A stretch of DNA of 64,000 bases, taken from NCBI GenBank assembly GCA_020636545.1, contig JACJXS010000012.1, positions 124,001-188,000 of the forward strand, given 5' to 3'. The position numbers and the translations under genes were made by a program. Shown here piece after piece: positions 26,860-36,896 of this stretch. Position 1 is the stretch's first letter, and the number at the start of each line of letters is the position of its first letter. The notes under the pieces are model-generated. The model made no database searches, was not told where the DNA came from, and saw nothing but the letters and a program-made list of their open reading frames with translations. The DNA comes from Chitinophagales bacterium (GTDB taxonomy: Bacteria > Bacteroidota > Bacteroidia > Chitinophagales > JADIYW01).

Positions 26860-28119
26860 ATGAAATTAAGGAAAATTATATTCTTATGTCTGTTTTTTTT
26901 TAGTGTTATATCCTATGCAAAAGTTTACCAAACTCAAATTTTTGATAATAACATAAGGACTGTGCAACTTTTTCCAAGTGGAAAACCTTTATTAATGCCG
27001 ATTATCGGATTAAATTCTGGCGAAACGTTAGAATTACATTTCGATGATTTATCCATGAATAATCATGCTTTTTATTATACCGTAGTGCAATGTCATACAG
27101 ATTGGACACCAACTATTCTAAATCCTATGGAATATATCAATGGCTTTATTGAATCCACCATTTTTGATTATGATTATTCCAACAGCACCAAACAAGAATA
27201 TATACATTATAAAATGGAATTCCCCAATAATGATATGAAAATTACAAAATCTGGAAATTATGCATTGTTAGTTTATACTGACAATATGCAAAATCCAGTT
27301 TTTACTTATCGTTTTATGGTAGTTGAAAGTTTAGTTAGTATAGATGCAAAAGTAGCGTATCCACGAAATTATTATGATAGAGAAAAATATCAAGATATTA
27401 CTTTTAGTATAAACAATAATAACTTTACTATCAATAATCCTCAAGCAGAAATCAAAGCAACAGTTTTGCAAAATAATAGATGGGACAATTCAATAGAAAA
27501 TGTTCCTCCTTATATGGTTGGTTTTAAATCTATAAACTACGATTATTCTAATAAATTTTTATTTCCTTCGGGTAGAGAATTTAGACAATTTGATTTACGT
27601 TCATTACGTTTCAAAGGTCAAGGTATTCGATATTTAGATGTTGCTAAAAATGAGAACCAAGTTTACCTTTCTTTTGACCAAGTGATGATGAATCAGAAAT
27701 ATAATTTTTTTCAAGACTTAAATGGTGGTTATTATATTCATACTTTTGATTATCCAAATTATTTAACTGAATCTGATTATAGTTGGGTACAATTTTATTT
27801 AGATTACAAACAACCTTTAGCACTTGGCAAAGTATATGTAGTTGGAGCTTTTAATAATTGGATTTGCGATGCTAATTCACAAATGCATTATAGCGAAAAT
27901 GAAGCTGCATATACTGCAAATATTTTTTTAAAGCAAGGTTTCTATAACTATGCTTATGTGTATGAAGATGAAAATGGGAATAAAGATTTTTTCCAGATGG
28001 AAGGTTATTATTATAACACTGAAAATGATTATACCATTTTAGTTTATTACACACCTTTGGGCGAAAGATACGATCGTCTAATTGCTGTAAGAAGTATTAA
28101 TTCAATTCGCAATCGTTAA
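26860..28119 (+). CDS. Type IX secretion plug-domain protein (DUF5103)
   Basis: 419 residues with a signal peptide (LFFFSVISYA). The order of conserved blocks, HADxTP-like QCHTDWTPTILNPMEY, DYDYSNSTKQEYIHY, FMVVE and RSLRFKGQGI, is that of DUF5103, the plug protein that closes the SprA channel of the T9SS. It is the third secretion-linked feature here, together with gldC 91 bp downstream and the sorting-domain proteins. Confidence 0.9.
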   Translation: MKLRKIIFLCLFFFSVISYAKVYQTQIFDNNIRTVQLFPSGKPLLMPIIGLNSGETLELHFDDLSMNNHAFYYTVVQCHTDWTPTILNPMEYINGFIESTIFDYDYSNSTKQEYIHYKMEFPNNDMKITKSGNYALLVYTDNMQNPVFTYRFMVVESLVSIDAKVAYPRNYYDREKYQDITFSINNNNFTINNPQAEIKATVLQNNRWDNSIENVPPYMVGFKSINYDYSNKFLFPSGREFRQFDLRSLRFKGQGIRYLDVAKNENQVYLSFDQVMMNQKYNFFQDLNGGYYIHTFDYPNYLTESDYSWVQFYLDYKQPLALGKVYVVGAFNNWICDANSQMHYSENEAAYTANIFLKQGFYNYAYVYEDENGNKDFFQMEGYYYNTENDYTILVYYTPLGERYDRLIAVRSINSIRNR

Positions 28120-28224
28120 TATATCACGCTAAAAATCATTTAGATTTAATGATTACGATAAGTATAAAAAGGTCAATTTCCATAGAATAATATAAAAAAG
28201 CGTACTTTTGTGCAAAAAATTATC

Positions 28225-28578
28225 ATGGGAAAAACATCTGAAATAAAATTTATAGTTAATCTTGACGAACAACAAATGCCTGAAAATATTACTTGGTCTG
28301 CTTCGGATAGCACTAATCAAACAGGTGAGCCATGCAAAAGTATGATGATTGCACTTTGGGATGGTAATGAAAAAAATACTTTAAATATCAATCTTTGGAC
28401 AAAAGATATGCAAGTTGATGAGATGCACACACATTTCTTCCAAACGCTTTTAAATTTAGGCGATTCTTATTTTAGAGCAACTGCAAATCCTTATGTACGT
28501 GAAGAAATCAAACAATTCTGCATGGATTTGGCAGACAAAACAAGAGCTTGGGAAGAATCTGAGAGAAAAGATGTTTGA
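28225..28578 (+). CDS. gldC: Gliding motility protein GldC
   Basis: 117 residues from ATG 28225. The SEIKFIVNLDEQQMPENITW start and the NLWTKDMQVDEMHTHFFQTL segment match GldC, a small cytoplasmic protein of gliding Bacteroidota whose role is not fully defined. A -7 box TACTTTTG (28203-28210) lies 14 nt upstream. Its stop overlaps the next gene by 8 bp. Confidence 0.92.
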   Translation: MGKTSEIKFIVNLDEQQMPENITWSASDSTNQTGEPCKSMMIALWDGNEKNTLNINLWTKDMQVDEMHTHFFQTLLNLGDSYFRATANPYVREEIKQFCMDLADKTRAWEESERKDV

Positions 28579-29605
28579 TTTTTTAATTATAGGGCAAGGT
28601 ATTGCAGGTACAATGTTGGCATACCAAGCACAACAAAAAGGCTTTAGTGTCTGTGCTTTTGATACACATAATCCAAATTCGGCTTCTAATGTAGCAAGTG
28701 GCGTAGTCAATCCGATTACTGGTAGAAAAATGCTCAAAACTTGGAAAGCAGATACGATTATTCCTTACGCCATCGATACTTATAAAGCTATTGAAAAAGA
28801 ATTGGACATTAAATTTATTCATGAAATACCTATTGCAAAAATTATTACTTCCGAAGAAGATGTTAATTTATGGAACAGTAAACTAGAAGATTCTAGGTAT
28901 CAAAACAATATTTCGCCAATTCAATCCTTAAATAATCCTCACATTAACGAAGCTTTTGGTGTTGGTTTTATTCAACCAACCTTTTGGATGAACATGAAAA
29001 TTATGGTTCAAAAAATCAGAACTAACTTGCTGAAAAACAATTTATTATTTGAAGAAAATTTTAATTATAGTTTAATAGAATTTGACGATACAATAAAATA
29101 TAAAAACATAGAAGCAAAATATATCATCTTTGCTGAAGGTTTTAATATTCAAAACAATCCATTTTTTAATTTTATACCTTTCAAACCAGCAAAAGGTGAG
29201 CAATTTAAAATTTATTCTAAGGAATTAAAATTAGATTATATTATCAACAAAAATATTTTTATAATTCCTTTAGGTAATGATACATACCATGTTGGTTCAA
29301 CTTATATTTGGGATGATGAAACAGAAATGGTAACTGAAGAAGGCAGAAAAGAAGTCTTAACTAAATTGGATAAAATTGTCAAATGCAAATATGAAGTTAT
29401 TGATGAAAAAGCAGGAATTCGTCCAACCATCAAAGACCGAAGACCAGTTTTAGGTGCACATCCAGAGCATAAAAATATGTATGTTTATAACGGAATGGGA
29501 ACAAAAGGCATCTCATTAGCTCCTTATTTTTCTAATGAATTAATATTGCATATCACTGAAAACAAAGAAATAGATAAAGAAATAGGTATTCAACGATTTA
29601 TTTAA
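28571..29605 (+). CDS. FAD-dependent oxidoreductase (DAO family)
   Basis: 344 residues from ATG 28571, overlapping the end of gldC by 8 bp. The start MFDFLIIGQGIAGTMLAY is a GxGxxG FAD-binding motif; SNVASGVVNPITGRKM, and the C-terminal GIRPTIKDRRPVLGAHP, are typical of D-amino acid oxidase-like (DAO) enzymes. The substrate is unknown. Translational coupling to gldC suggests joint expression rather than a role in gliding. Confidence 0.85.
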   Translation: MFDFLIIGQGIAGTMLAYQAQQKGFSVCAFDTHNPNSASNVASGVVNPITGRKMLKTWKADTIIPYAIDTYKAIEKELDIKFIHEIPIAKIITSEEDVNLWNSKLEDSRYQNNISPIQSLNNPHINEAFGVGFIQPTFWMNMKIMVQKIRTNLLKNNLLFEENFNYSLIEFDDTIKYKNIEAKYIIFAEGFNIQNNPFFNFIPFKPAKGEQFKIYSKELKLDYIINKNIFIIPLGNDTYHVGSTYIWDDETEMVTEEGRKEVLTKLDKIVKCKYEVIDEKAGIRPTIKDRRPVLGAHPEHKNMYVYNGMGTKGISLAPYFSNELILHITENKEIDKEIGIQRFI

Positions 29606-29623
29606 TAAACACAACATAAACCT

Positions 29624-30355
29624 TTAAAAATCAAAATCTTTTCCATTTTTATTCAACCATTTATCCCACTTCTTATAATCAGACATTGCAGACTCCACCC
29701 ATTTCCAAAAATTAGGCGAATGGTTCATTTCTTTTAGATGTGCTAATTCGTGAACAATTACATAATCTATAACATTTGAGGGCAAAAGAAGAAGTTTGGT
29801 AGAAAAAACAATAGTTCTTTTAGAAGAACAACTCCCCCACTTTGAAGTCGTATAATTTAACTTAATCGCTTTGATATTTTCTTTAAAATATAAATCATTC
29901 AGATAGAAGGTTCTTTCAGAAATCTTAGAAATAAAATATTTTGTAGTAAATTTTGACAATAGATTTTGGATTACACTTACTTTTACCTTTTCATCTAAAG
30001 TTTTTAATAGATAAAATTCAATATTTCCATTTCCTTTGTAACTCAATTTGTTTTTTCCAGTTTCTATTTCAAAAACAGTTAAATAAAAGTCCATTTGAAA
30101 AATTTCTAGGTTCTTTTGATGGTAATCTTCTAGTTTCTTTTGATGTTTTTGATAAAGTGCTTTCTTTTCAATAACTTCTTTAGCCCAATCTAAATGAGCT
30201 TTCAGTCGCTTTTCTTTTTCATAATCAGGCAAAAACTTAGGCAATCTTACAATGATATTTTGTTGTGTAATAGAAACTCTTGAGTTTTTTCTATTCTCAA
30301 CAAATACCTTTACTGCAACAGGAAAATCATTATATGCTTCTAAATCAAAATGCAT
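29624..30355 (-). CDS. YgjP-like (DUF45) metallopeptidase domain protein
   Basis: 243 residues. Conserved KWGSCSSKRTIVFSTKLLLL and IDYVIVHELAHLKEMNHSPNFW carry the HExxH zinc motif and the trailing His of the YgjP/SprT-like M48-related family. Cytoplasmic, no signal. It converges with the FAD oxidoreductase, 18 bp between stops. Confidence 0.92.
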   Translation of the reverse strand: MHFDLEAYNDFPVAVKVFVENRKNSRVSITQQNIIVRLPKFLPDYEKEKRLKAHLDWAKEVIEKKALYQKHQKKLEDYHQKNLEIFQMDFYLTVFEIETGKNKLSYKGNGNIEFYLLKTLDEKVKVSVIQNLLSKFTTKYFISKISERTFYLNDLYFKENIKAIKLNYTTSKWGSCSSKRTIVFSTKLLLLPSNVIDYVIVHELAHLKEMNHSPNFWKWVESAMSDYKKWDKWLNKNGKDFDF

Positions 30356-30488
30356 AATTCAAAAACAAGATAAGTAAAAATCTATCGAAGAAAAAAGTGT
30401 GGTTCTTAAACTTTCTTAAATTGCAGATAAGTTATTGTATATATGGAAATTATCTAGTAATTTTACAAAAAATATTAATACAAATTTT

Positions 30489-30785
30489 ATGAAACAATTT
30501 TTAAGTAGTTTATTATTAGCTATCGTTCTTATTTTAAGTGTTAGTGCTTGTCAAAACAACTGTAAAAAAGGCGATGATGCTTGTTGTAGTTCTAAAAAAG
30601 AATGTTGCGACAAAAAAGAATGTAAAGAAGGTAAATGTACTCCAGAAGACAAATGTTGTGATGACTGTTCAGGAGAACCAAGTAAAGGCAAAGAATGTTG
30701 TGTTCATGATGCAGCCGCTACTGATTCTGCTACAACAAATGTAACTACAGCAGATACAACTGTAACTACAGAAGTTGCTAAATAA
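30489..30785 (+). CDS. Cysteine-rich lipoprotein
   Basis: 98 residues from ATG 30489, with an SpII signal (SVSAC). Including the lipid Cys, 13 Cys occur in 52 residues, four of them as CC pairs (DACCSS, KECCDK, DKCCDD, KECCVH), mixed with Lys/Glu/Asp; the C-terminal 30 residues are Thr/Ala-rich. This metallothionein-like spacing suggests metal binding or a disulfide knot, but no family is recognised. A terminator follows, so it is a single-gene unit. Confidence 0.8.
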   Translation: MKQFLSSLLLAIVLILSVSACQNNCKKGDDACCSSKKECCDKKECKEGKCTPEDKCCDDCSGEPSKGKECCVHDAAATDSATTNVTTADTTVTTEVAK

Positions 30786-30810
30786 TTAGTTACTAACATG
30801 TTTATAATCT

Positions 30811-30845
30811 AGGCTATTCCTCATTTGGGATAGCCTTTTTTATTT
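30811..30845 (+). terminator. Rho-independent terminator after the Cys-rich lipoprotein gene
   Basis: AGGCTATTCC (30811-30820) pairs with GGGATAGCCT (30827-30836), one G-U pair, loop TCATTT, followed by a T run. Confidence 0.85.
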
Positions 30846-30880
30846 ATACTTTTTTGTACCTTTGGTAAAAAGTTCTATTT

Positions 30881-33481
30881 ATGAGAATTACAACAACTAT
30901 TATAATTATTGCCATTGCTATTTTAACTTTTCAAACAACTATTGCCAAAGAAAAAAAGGAAAAGAAAAAGAAAAAAGGAGAAGTTGCGATGATGACGGAA
31001 GATACTATTCCTGCAATTGATTCCAATAAAATAGACAAAGAAGGTTTTAAACCAATAAAAGAACTTACAAAGAAATGCAGTAAAATTTCAGGATTATTTA
31101 ATTTATACCAAGATTCTGCAAGTGGAAAATTATATATTGAAATTACAGAAGATAAATTAGGAAAGGAATTTATCTATTTTGCTCAAACTGTTAATGCTGT
31201 AATTGATGCTGGTTTTTTAAAAGGTGGTTATTTAGATGAAAAGATAATAAAAGTTAATCGCTACTTTGATAGATTAGATTTTACTATTCAAAATACTGAT
31301 TATTATTATGACCCTTCCAATCCATTAAGTAAATCAAAAAATTCCAATATCAATCAACCTTTATTTTTATCTGAAAAAATATTAGCAAAAACTGGAAAAG
31401 CTTATTTAATTGATGCCGACAATTTATTTTTCAGTGAAAATATCATGCAAATTAAACCAACACCAGAACCGATTCCTGGTGTAAAACCATTTACTTTAGG
31501 TTCTTTAAATAGAAGCAAATCCAAATATTTAAGTATAAAAAACTTTCCTAACAATTCATTAGTTGCAGTTTCTTATGTTTACGACAATCCATCACCATCT
31601 AATTATGGAAAAGATGCAGTTACGGATGCACGTTTTGTTACTATAGAAATAGCTCATAATTTAATTGCTATGCCTCAAAATGATTTCCAATCAAGAAGTG
31701 ATGACCCAAGAGTTGGATTTTTTATGAGTAAAAGAACCGACCAAACATCAACTTCTCCAACACCCTATTTAGATGTTATTCATCGTTGGGATTTAAAAAA
31801 GAAAAACCCAGAACAAGCACTTTCTGAACCAATTACTCCAATCGTTTGGTGGATAGAAAACACCACACCAAAAGAATTTAGACCAACCATAAAAGAAGCT
31901 GTTTTAGCTTGGAATAAAGCGTTTGAAAAAGCTGGTTTTATCAATGCTATTGAAGTCAATGAACAACCTGACAATGCTACTTGGGAAGCTGACGATATTA
32001 GATATAATGTATTGAGATGGACTTCATCGCCTAATCCTGCTTTTGGAGGTTATGGTCCACATTTTGCCAATCCAAGAACAGGTCAAATTTTAGGTGCAGA
32101 CATCATGCTAGAATTTATTTATTTGACCAATCGAGTTATCTATGAAAAATTATTTGATGTTGCTGGCTTAACTGAAACTGAGGAAACAACTTTACACTCC
32201 AATCATTCTTGTCAATTTGGGCAACAAATGCATGAAAATATTTTGGCTGGTTTAAGTGTAATGAATGCAAATGATTTTTCAGACCTTGAACAAAGAGAAT
32301 TTATGAAGCAAGCTTTATTTAATTTAGTACTTCACGAAATGGGTCATACTTTTGGCTTAAATCATAACTTTATTGCAAGCCAAGTTCTAAGTCCTGATGA
32401 AATGAAAGATATTAAAATCTCGACAGAAAAAGGGCTTACATCTTCTGTGATGGATTACACGATTCCTAATATTTCTTCAGATAAAAACAAACAAGGTTTA
32501 TACTTTGATCATAAACCAGGAATGTATGATACTTGGGCTATTCAATATGGCTACACGCCTTTTAAAGATACGATAGACGAACAAAATGGTTTAGCAAAAA
32601 TACTTTCGGAATCTACTCAAAAAGAACATTTATTCTTTAATGATGGTGATGACATGCGATATCCTGGAAGAGGAATCGACCCACGAGTAATGATAAGTGA
32701 TATGAGTAGTGATGCTATTGCTTATGCTACTGAAAATACAGAGCAAATGGTTTCTACAATGGGAAAACTTTTAGATAAATACAAAAATGAAAACCAATCC
32801 TATTATCCTATCCGAAATGCATTTACGGTTTTGACGAGTGCGATGTCAAGAAATTTCGGAGTTGTCAGTAGATATATTGGTGGTATTTATATTGACCGTT
32901 CATTTATGAATCAAAATAGTCCTAACAAACCTTATACACCTGTTCCATTACAAACTCAAAAAGCTGCAATGAAAATGTTGAGAGATTATTGTTTTGGACC
33001 AGAAGCATTTAGTAAAAGCACTGAAGTTTATAATTATTTGCAATACCAAAGACGTGGTTATAATAGAGATGGTAATGAAGACCCAAAATTACACGAAAGA
33101 TTCTTAAATATTCAAAAAGGAGTCCTAGACCAATTATTAAATACAAATGTGTTACAAAGAATTGAAGATACTAAATTATACGGCAATCAATATGACCTAA
33201 ATAAAATGCTTACAGATTTAACCAATGCTATTTTTATTGAAGGCTTTAGTAATCCTAGTACAATCAGACAAAATCTGCAAGGAGAATACATCAATAGATT
33301 ATTGAATATTATTGATGAAAAATCAGGGAATACTTATAGTGTAAAGTCTGCTGTTTATGGTCAAATAGATAGAGTAAAAAAGCTTTTGGAAGTGAGTGCA
33401 AGCAGTGGCAGTTTGGCTGTAAATGCACACCGCCAAAACTTACTTTATTTAATAAATAATAAATTAAGTATCAAAAACTAG
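30881..33481 (+). CDS. Secreted zinc metalloprotease, DUF5117/DUF5118 type
   Basis: 866 residues with a signal peptide (IIAIAILTFQTTIA), a Lys-rich spacer (KEKKEKKKKKGE), then domains of the large zinc-dependent metalloproteases of Bacteroidota. The zinc site HEMGHTFGLNH (about residue 485-495) is of metzincin type, followed by the Met-turn candidate SSVMDYTIPN. The N-terminal 300 residues (FIYFAQTVNAVIDAG onward) match the DUF5117 region. Periplasmic or surface location is expected. Substrate unknown. Confidence 0.92.
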   Translation: MRITTTIIIIAIAILTFQTTIAKEKKEKKKKKGEVAMMTEDTIPAIDSNKIDKEGFKPIKELTKKCSKISGLFNLYQDSASGKLYIEITEDKLGKEFIYFAQTVNAVIDAGFLKGGYLDEKIIKVNRYFDRLDFTIQNTDYYYDPSNPLSKSKNSNINQPLFLSEKILAKTGKAYLIDADNLFFSENIMQIKPTPEPIPGVKPFTLGSLNRSKSKYLSIKNFPNNSLVAVSYVYDNPSPSNYGKDAVTDARFVTIEIAHNLIAMPQNDFQSRSDDPRVGFFMSKRTDQTSTSPTPYLDVIHRWDLKKKNPEQALSEPITPIVWWIENTTPKEFRPTIKEAVLAWNKAFEKAGFINAIEVNEQPDNATWEADDIRYNVLRWTSSPNPAFGGYGPHFANPRTGQILGADIMLEFIYLTNRVIYEKLFDVAGLTETEETTLHSNHSCQFGQQMHENILAGLSVMNANDFSDLEQREFMKQALFNLVLHEMGHTFGLNHNFIASQVLSPDEMKDIKISTEKGLTSSVMDYTIPNISSDKNKQGLYFDHKPGMYDTWAIQYGYTPFKDTIDEQNGLAKILSESTQKEHLFFNDGDDMRYPGRGIDPRVMISDMSSDAIAYATENTEQMVSTMGKLLDKYKNENQSYYPIRNAFTVLTSAMSRNFGVVSRYIGGIYIDRSFMNQNSPNKPYTPVPLQTQKAAMKMLRDYCFGPEAFSKSTEVYNYLQYQRRGYNRDGNEDPKLHERFLNIQKGVLDQLLNTNVLQRIEDTKLYGNQYDLNKMLTDLTNAIFIEGFSNPSTIRQNLQGEYINRLLNIIDEKSGNTYSVKSAVYGQIDRVKKLLEVSASSGSLAVNAHRQNLLYLINNKLSIKN

Positions 33482-33541
33482 ATTAATTTTTTTTATTTTA
33501 TTTTTTATTGTTATAACTTTAAATAAGCAAATTAAATTCTT

Positions 33542-34561
33542 ATGAAAAGAAATCAATCAAAAATATGTATTGTACTTATACTTTTTAGCATAAGTGTATT
33601 CTTTAGTGCTTGTAAGAAAGACAAAAAACAAGAAACAATAGATGTCTATGTAGCTGTAGATGAATTCAATGGTACTTTTAACATAGCTAAATTATGGAAA
33701 AATGGCATTATTCAAGACTTAAATGATGGAACAAAATCAGCTTCTGCTAGTTCTATTTTTGTTCAAGGAAGTGATGTTTATCTTGTAGGTTTTGAGGAAA
33801 ACTCTCTTGGAACTAATGTTGCAAAACTATGGAAAAATGGAGTTGCCCAAAATCTATCAGATGGAGCATTTGATAATTTTGCAAATTCAATTTATGTAGC
33901 TAACAATAAAACCTATATTGCGGGATATCAGGACAATGGAATAAAAAGAGTTGCCAAGATTTGGGTAAATGGAGTAGCCACAAACCTAACGAATGGGTTG
34001 AATCATGCATATGCAGGTTCTGTTTTTGTAAGTGGAGATGATGTATATGTAGGTGGTTATGAAGAGAACATTATTGGAATCAGCATTGCAAAAATTTGGA
34101 AAAATGGTGTAGCTCAAAGTCTTACTGATGGTGTACATAATGCTAGTGTAAATGCTATATATGTTCAAGATAACGATGTTTATGCGGTTGGATATAATGG
34201 TGGGACTGATATAGTTTGGAAAAATGGTATTCCACAGAATCTTACTGATGGTTCTGTTTATGCTTATGCAAACTCTATTTTTGTATTAAACAATACCGTA
34301 TATGTAGTTGGTCATAAAAATAATGGAACACACAATGTAGCAACCTTATGGAAAAATGGAGTTGCACAATATATTACTGATGGCTCAAAAAAATGCTCAG
34401 CAAGTTCAGTTTTTGTTCTAGATAATGATATTTATATAGTTGGTTATGAGGAAAATGGAAGTAAAGATGTGGCTAAATTATGGAAAAATGGGGTAGCTCA
34501 AAATCTAACAAATGGCACAAATGACGGTTCAGCAAATTCTGTTTTTGTAAGTAAAAAATAA
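33542..34561 (+). CDS. Lipoprotein with seven propeller-like repeats
   Basis: 339 residues with an SpII signal (FFSAC). The mature part consists almost wholly of seven repeats of about 40-46 residues with core consensus (D)VYVVGYEENG..VAKLWKNGVAQNLTDG....ASSIFV. Repeat starts (DVY-like) fall near residues 37, 82, 127, 171, 216, 256 and 300; the fifth is shorter (NGGTDIVWKNG). Seven such beta-rich repeats predict a closed seven-bladed propeller. No catalytic residue is evident; ligand or protein binding at the cell surface is likely. Confidence 0.82.
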   Translation: MKRNQSKICIVLILFSISVFFSACKKDKKQETIDVYVAVDEFNGTFNIAKLWKNGIIQDLNDGTKSASASSIFVQGSDVYLVGFEENSLGTNVAKLWKNGVAQNLSDGAFDNFANSIYVANNKTYIAGYQDNGIKRVAKIWVNGVATNLTNGLNHAYAGSVFVSGDDVYVGGYEENIIGISIAKIWKNGVAQSLTDGVHNASVNAIYVQDNDVYAVGYNGGTDIVWKNGIPQNLTDGSVYAYANSIFVLNNTVYVVGHKNNGTHNVATLWKNGVAQYITDGSKKCSASSVFVLDNDIYIVGYEENGSKDVAKLWKNGVAQNLTNGTNDGSANSVFVSKK

Positions 34562-34582
34562 TATTTAGAAAGATGCTGACTA

Positions 34583-35467
34583 CTATAAGTAAGCTCGAGT
34601 TTCTAAAGTCATTAAAACAAAAATACCTATAAAATAAGCTATCATAGAGCCATCATAAAAGAACATAATCCATGTTTTGGATATTTTATGGGAGCTATAA
34701 ACAGAAATTGCAATCAATGAAATCAATAATAAGTTGAAAAAAATATGAATTTCTGTACTAACTCTAAAAATGTACAATAGGTAACTATCAATTAGAAATA
34801 ATGCTACACACAGCATTTGACTTTTTCTAGCTCCAAGTGTTGTTGCAATTGTCTTAGTTTGATTAGCTACATCACGCTCAATATCATTAATATCGAAAGG
34901 CAAAGTAATAAATAATAAATAAATAAATTGAATAGAAAAAAGTAGTACAACACGTCTTACAAATAAATCAGGATAGGTATTTGTTTCTAAAATTGGTAAT
35001 AAAACCGCAGTTATAGTCCATGTTATTGCTATCAAGAAAATTTTCACAAATGGAATATCTCTCAATCTTTTTTTAATTCCTATCTTATCTAATGGCAATG
35101 CATAAACTACCGACAAAAAGCCTGAAAATACGATTGCTACTTGTGTAGGAAATTTTAAAAATAAAAAAGTAATCCCAGAAATAATTAAAGACAAAGCCGT
35201 AGTGATTTTAGTGATTTTTTGATGTTTTATCTGGTAATAATAAATATCATCTTCAGTATTTTTTTCATTCATTTTTTGTTGGTACAACAAGCGACTAAAT
35301 TGATATATAAACCAAGTTGAAAAAAATATATGAACCAACAATAATAAAATATGATCGACTTCAATATACAACAACAAAGCATTTGCCATTGTAAAACAAA
35401 CAGCAGCAATACTTATAAAAATATTTGAATGGATTAAAAACTTAAAAAATGATTTCACTTTATGCAA
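34583..35467 (-). CDS. UbiA-like prenyltransferase family membrane protein
   Basis: 294 residues, about eight membrane helices. The segment LPFDINDIERDVANQTKTIATTLG matches the second Asp-rich motif of UbiA prenyltransferases and VVYALPLDKIG the loop before it; the first NDxxD motif near the N-terminus is not recognisable (YYYQIKHQK at that place). It may be a diverged, non-canonical member. No ATG precedes the first helix, so TTG 35467 or the GTG 9 nt later is the start. Confidence 0.75.
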   Translation of the reverse strand: MHKVKSFFKFLIHSNIFISIAAVCFTMANALLLYIEVDHILLLLVHIFFSTWFIYQFSRLLYQQKMNEKNTEDDIYYYQIKHQKITKITTALSLIISGITFLFLKFPTQVAIVFSGFLSVVYALPLDKIGIKKRLRDIPFVKIFLIAITWTITAVLLPILETNTYPDLFVRRVVLLFSIQFIYLLFITLPFDINDIERDVANQTKTIATTLGARKSQMLCVALFLIDSYLLYIFRVSTEIHIFFNLLLISLIAISVYSSHKISKTWIMFFYDGSMIAYFIGIFVLMTLETRAYL

Positions 35468-35509
35468 ATTACAAAAAGAATTATTTTGAAAGTTATATTT
35501 TATAAAATT

Positions 35510-36781
35510 TTAATGTAAGACTAATACAGTTTGATTATAATGATGCTCTCCATTTACAATTTCGACATAATAGACACCTTTTCTAAGCTCAGAAACTTCG
35601 ATTTCAGTATTATAATCATTGGTAGTGGTAGTAAAAACAGCTTGTCCTAGTTCATTGTACAATGCAATTCTATATGGTTCTTTCGAACTTGGCAATTGGT
35701 CTATATATAAATAATTTGTTGCTGGATTAGGGAATACTTTTATATTTTTAAATAGTGTATTATTCGTAACTTTTGAAATAAAGTCGCAAGGAATATTATT
35801 ATTTAAGAAACTACTTCGTGAAGAGTTGAGAACATTACGAACATATTCCGCTTGTTTTTTAGTAAACAAAGCCATACAAGCATCATCGGTATAATCCATA
35901 AAATTTTGATACATACGTCCAGAAGTTGAAGGCGAACATTCATCATCATATATACCTGAAGGACAACCATAAGTAGCATCGTATTGTTTGGGTGTATCGC
36001 TTATGCCATCATCGCTATTACAATTTCCTCCATTTCCCCAAATATGTTTCAAACCCAACCAATGTCCAATTTCGTGTGTAGTTGTTCTACCTTTATTATA
36101 GTCTGGCAATAAATTCCCAATAGTCCCAAAAACTCTATAATGTATAACAATACCATCTTTTATTCCAGCATTATCATTAGGGAAAGATGCAAATCCAAGT
36201 GTGCCATCTGTAAAGTTAGCAATCCAGATATTTAGATATTTATCAGTATCCCAAGCATCTAATCCACCTTTATTACTTTTTTTGATATAATTTTCATCTG
36301 CATCATTTAAGTTTCCTGAATAAGAAAATGAAGACTTAGAAACATATTTTCTTTCGATACCAGTTGTTATTTGCCCCCAAGGGTCTTCAGTGGCAATACA
36401 AAACTCAATTTCAGTATCTCCTATCCTATCATAAAATTGATGATTACTAGAGAGTTTATCCGTATTGAGGGCACGATAATCTCTATTTAGAGCTGAAATT
36501 TGTGATTTAATTTGTTCATCTGAAATATTTTGGCTTTCTGTATTATAGAGTACATGAATCACAACAGGAATTCGAATAATACCTTCAGACTGAGCATATC
36601 TTTGATTATTATTTTTTAATTCATTTTGTAATGCAATCTCTTTTTCTACAATTTCAGGATATTCTTTTAAAATATTTTGATAATAATTATCATAGCCACA
36701 TTTACGTTGTTGGGCTATACTTAATTGATATCCGCCTAAAAGGAAACTAATAAAAATATAAACTTTAGCCCAGTAATACAT
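35510..36781 (-). CDS. M43 (pappalysin-type) metalloprotease with T9SS sorting domain
   Basis: 423 residues from ATG 36781 (the frame is open from 36946, but the signal YIFISFLLGGYQLSIAQ starts here). The catalytic domain has HEIGHWLGLKH (about 236-246) and the Met-turn FMDYTDD, typical of M43 pappalysin-like proteases. The C-terminal 75 residues are a T9SS sorting domain (VFPNPATNYLYI, ending in a LRKGVYYVEIVNG strand). It is therefore exported by the T9SS and probably degrades extracellular protein. Confidence 0.93.
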   Translation of the reverse strand: MYYWAKVYIFISFLLGGYQLSIAQQRKCGYDNYYQNILKEYPEIVEKEIALQNELKNNNQRYAQSEGIIRIPVVIHVLYNTESQNISDEQIKSQISALNRDYRALNTDKLSSNHQFYDRIGDTEIEFCIATEDPWGQITTGIERKYVSKSSFSYSGNLNDADENYIKKSNKGGLDAWDTDKYLNIWIANFTDGTLGFASFPNDNAGIKDGIVIHYRVFGTIGNLLPDYNKGRTTTHEIGHWLGLKHIWGNGGNCNSDDGISDTPKQYDATYGCPSGIYDDECSPSTSGRMYQNFMDYTDDACMALFTKKQAEYVRNVLNSSRSSFLNNNIPCDFISKVTNNTLFKNIKVFPNPATNYLYIDQLPSSKEPYRIALYNELGQAVFTTTTNDYNTEIEVSELRKGVYYVEIVNGEHHYNQTVLVLH

Positions 36782-36896
36782 CTTTACAAAATTAATATAA
36801 ATAATAGTACTAAAATGGAAAATATTAAAAATTATAGCTATCTTTAATTTTGGCAAGATAATTGCATTATTTTTAATAACTAAATTTTTAAAAAAA

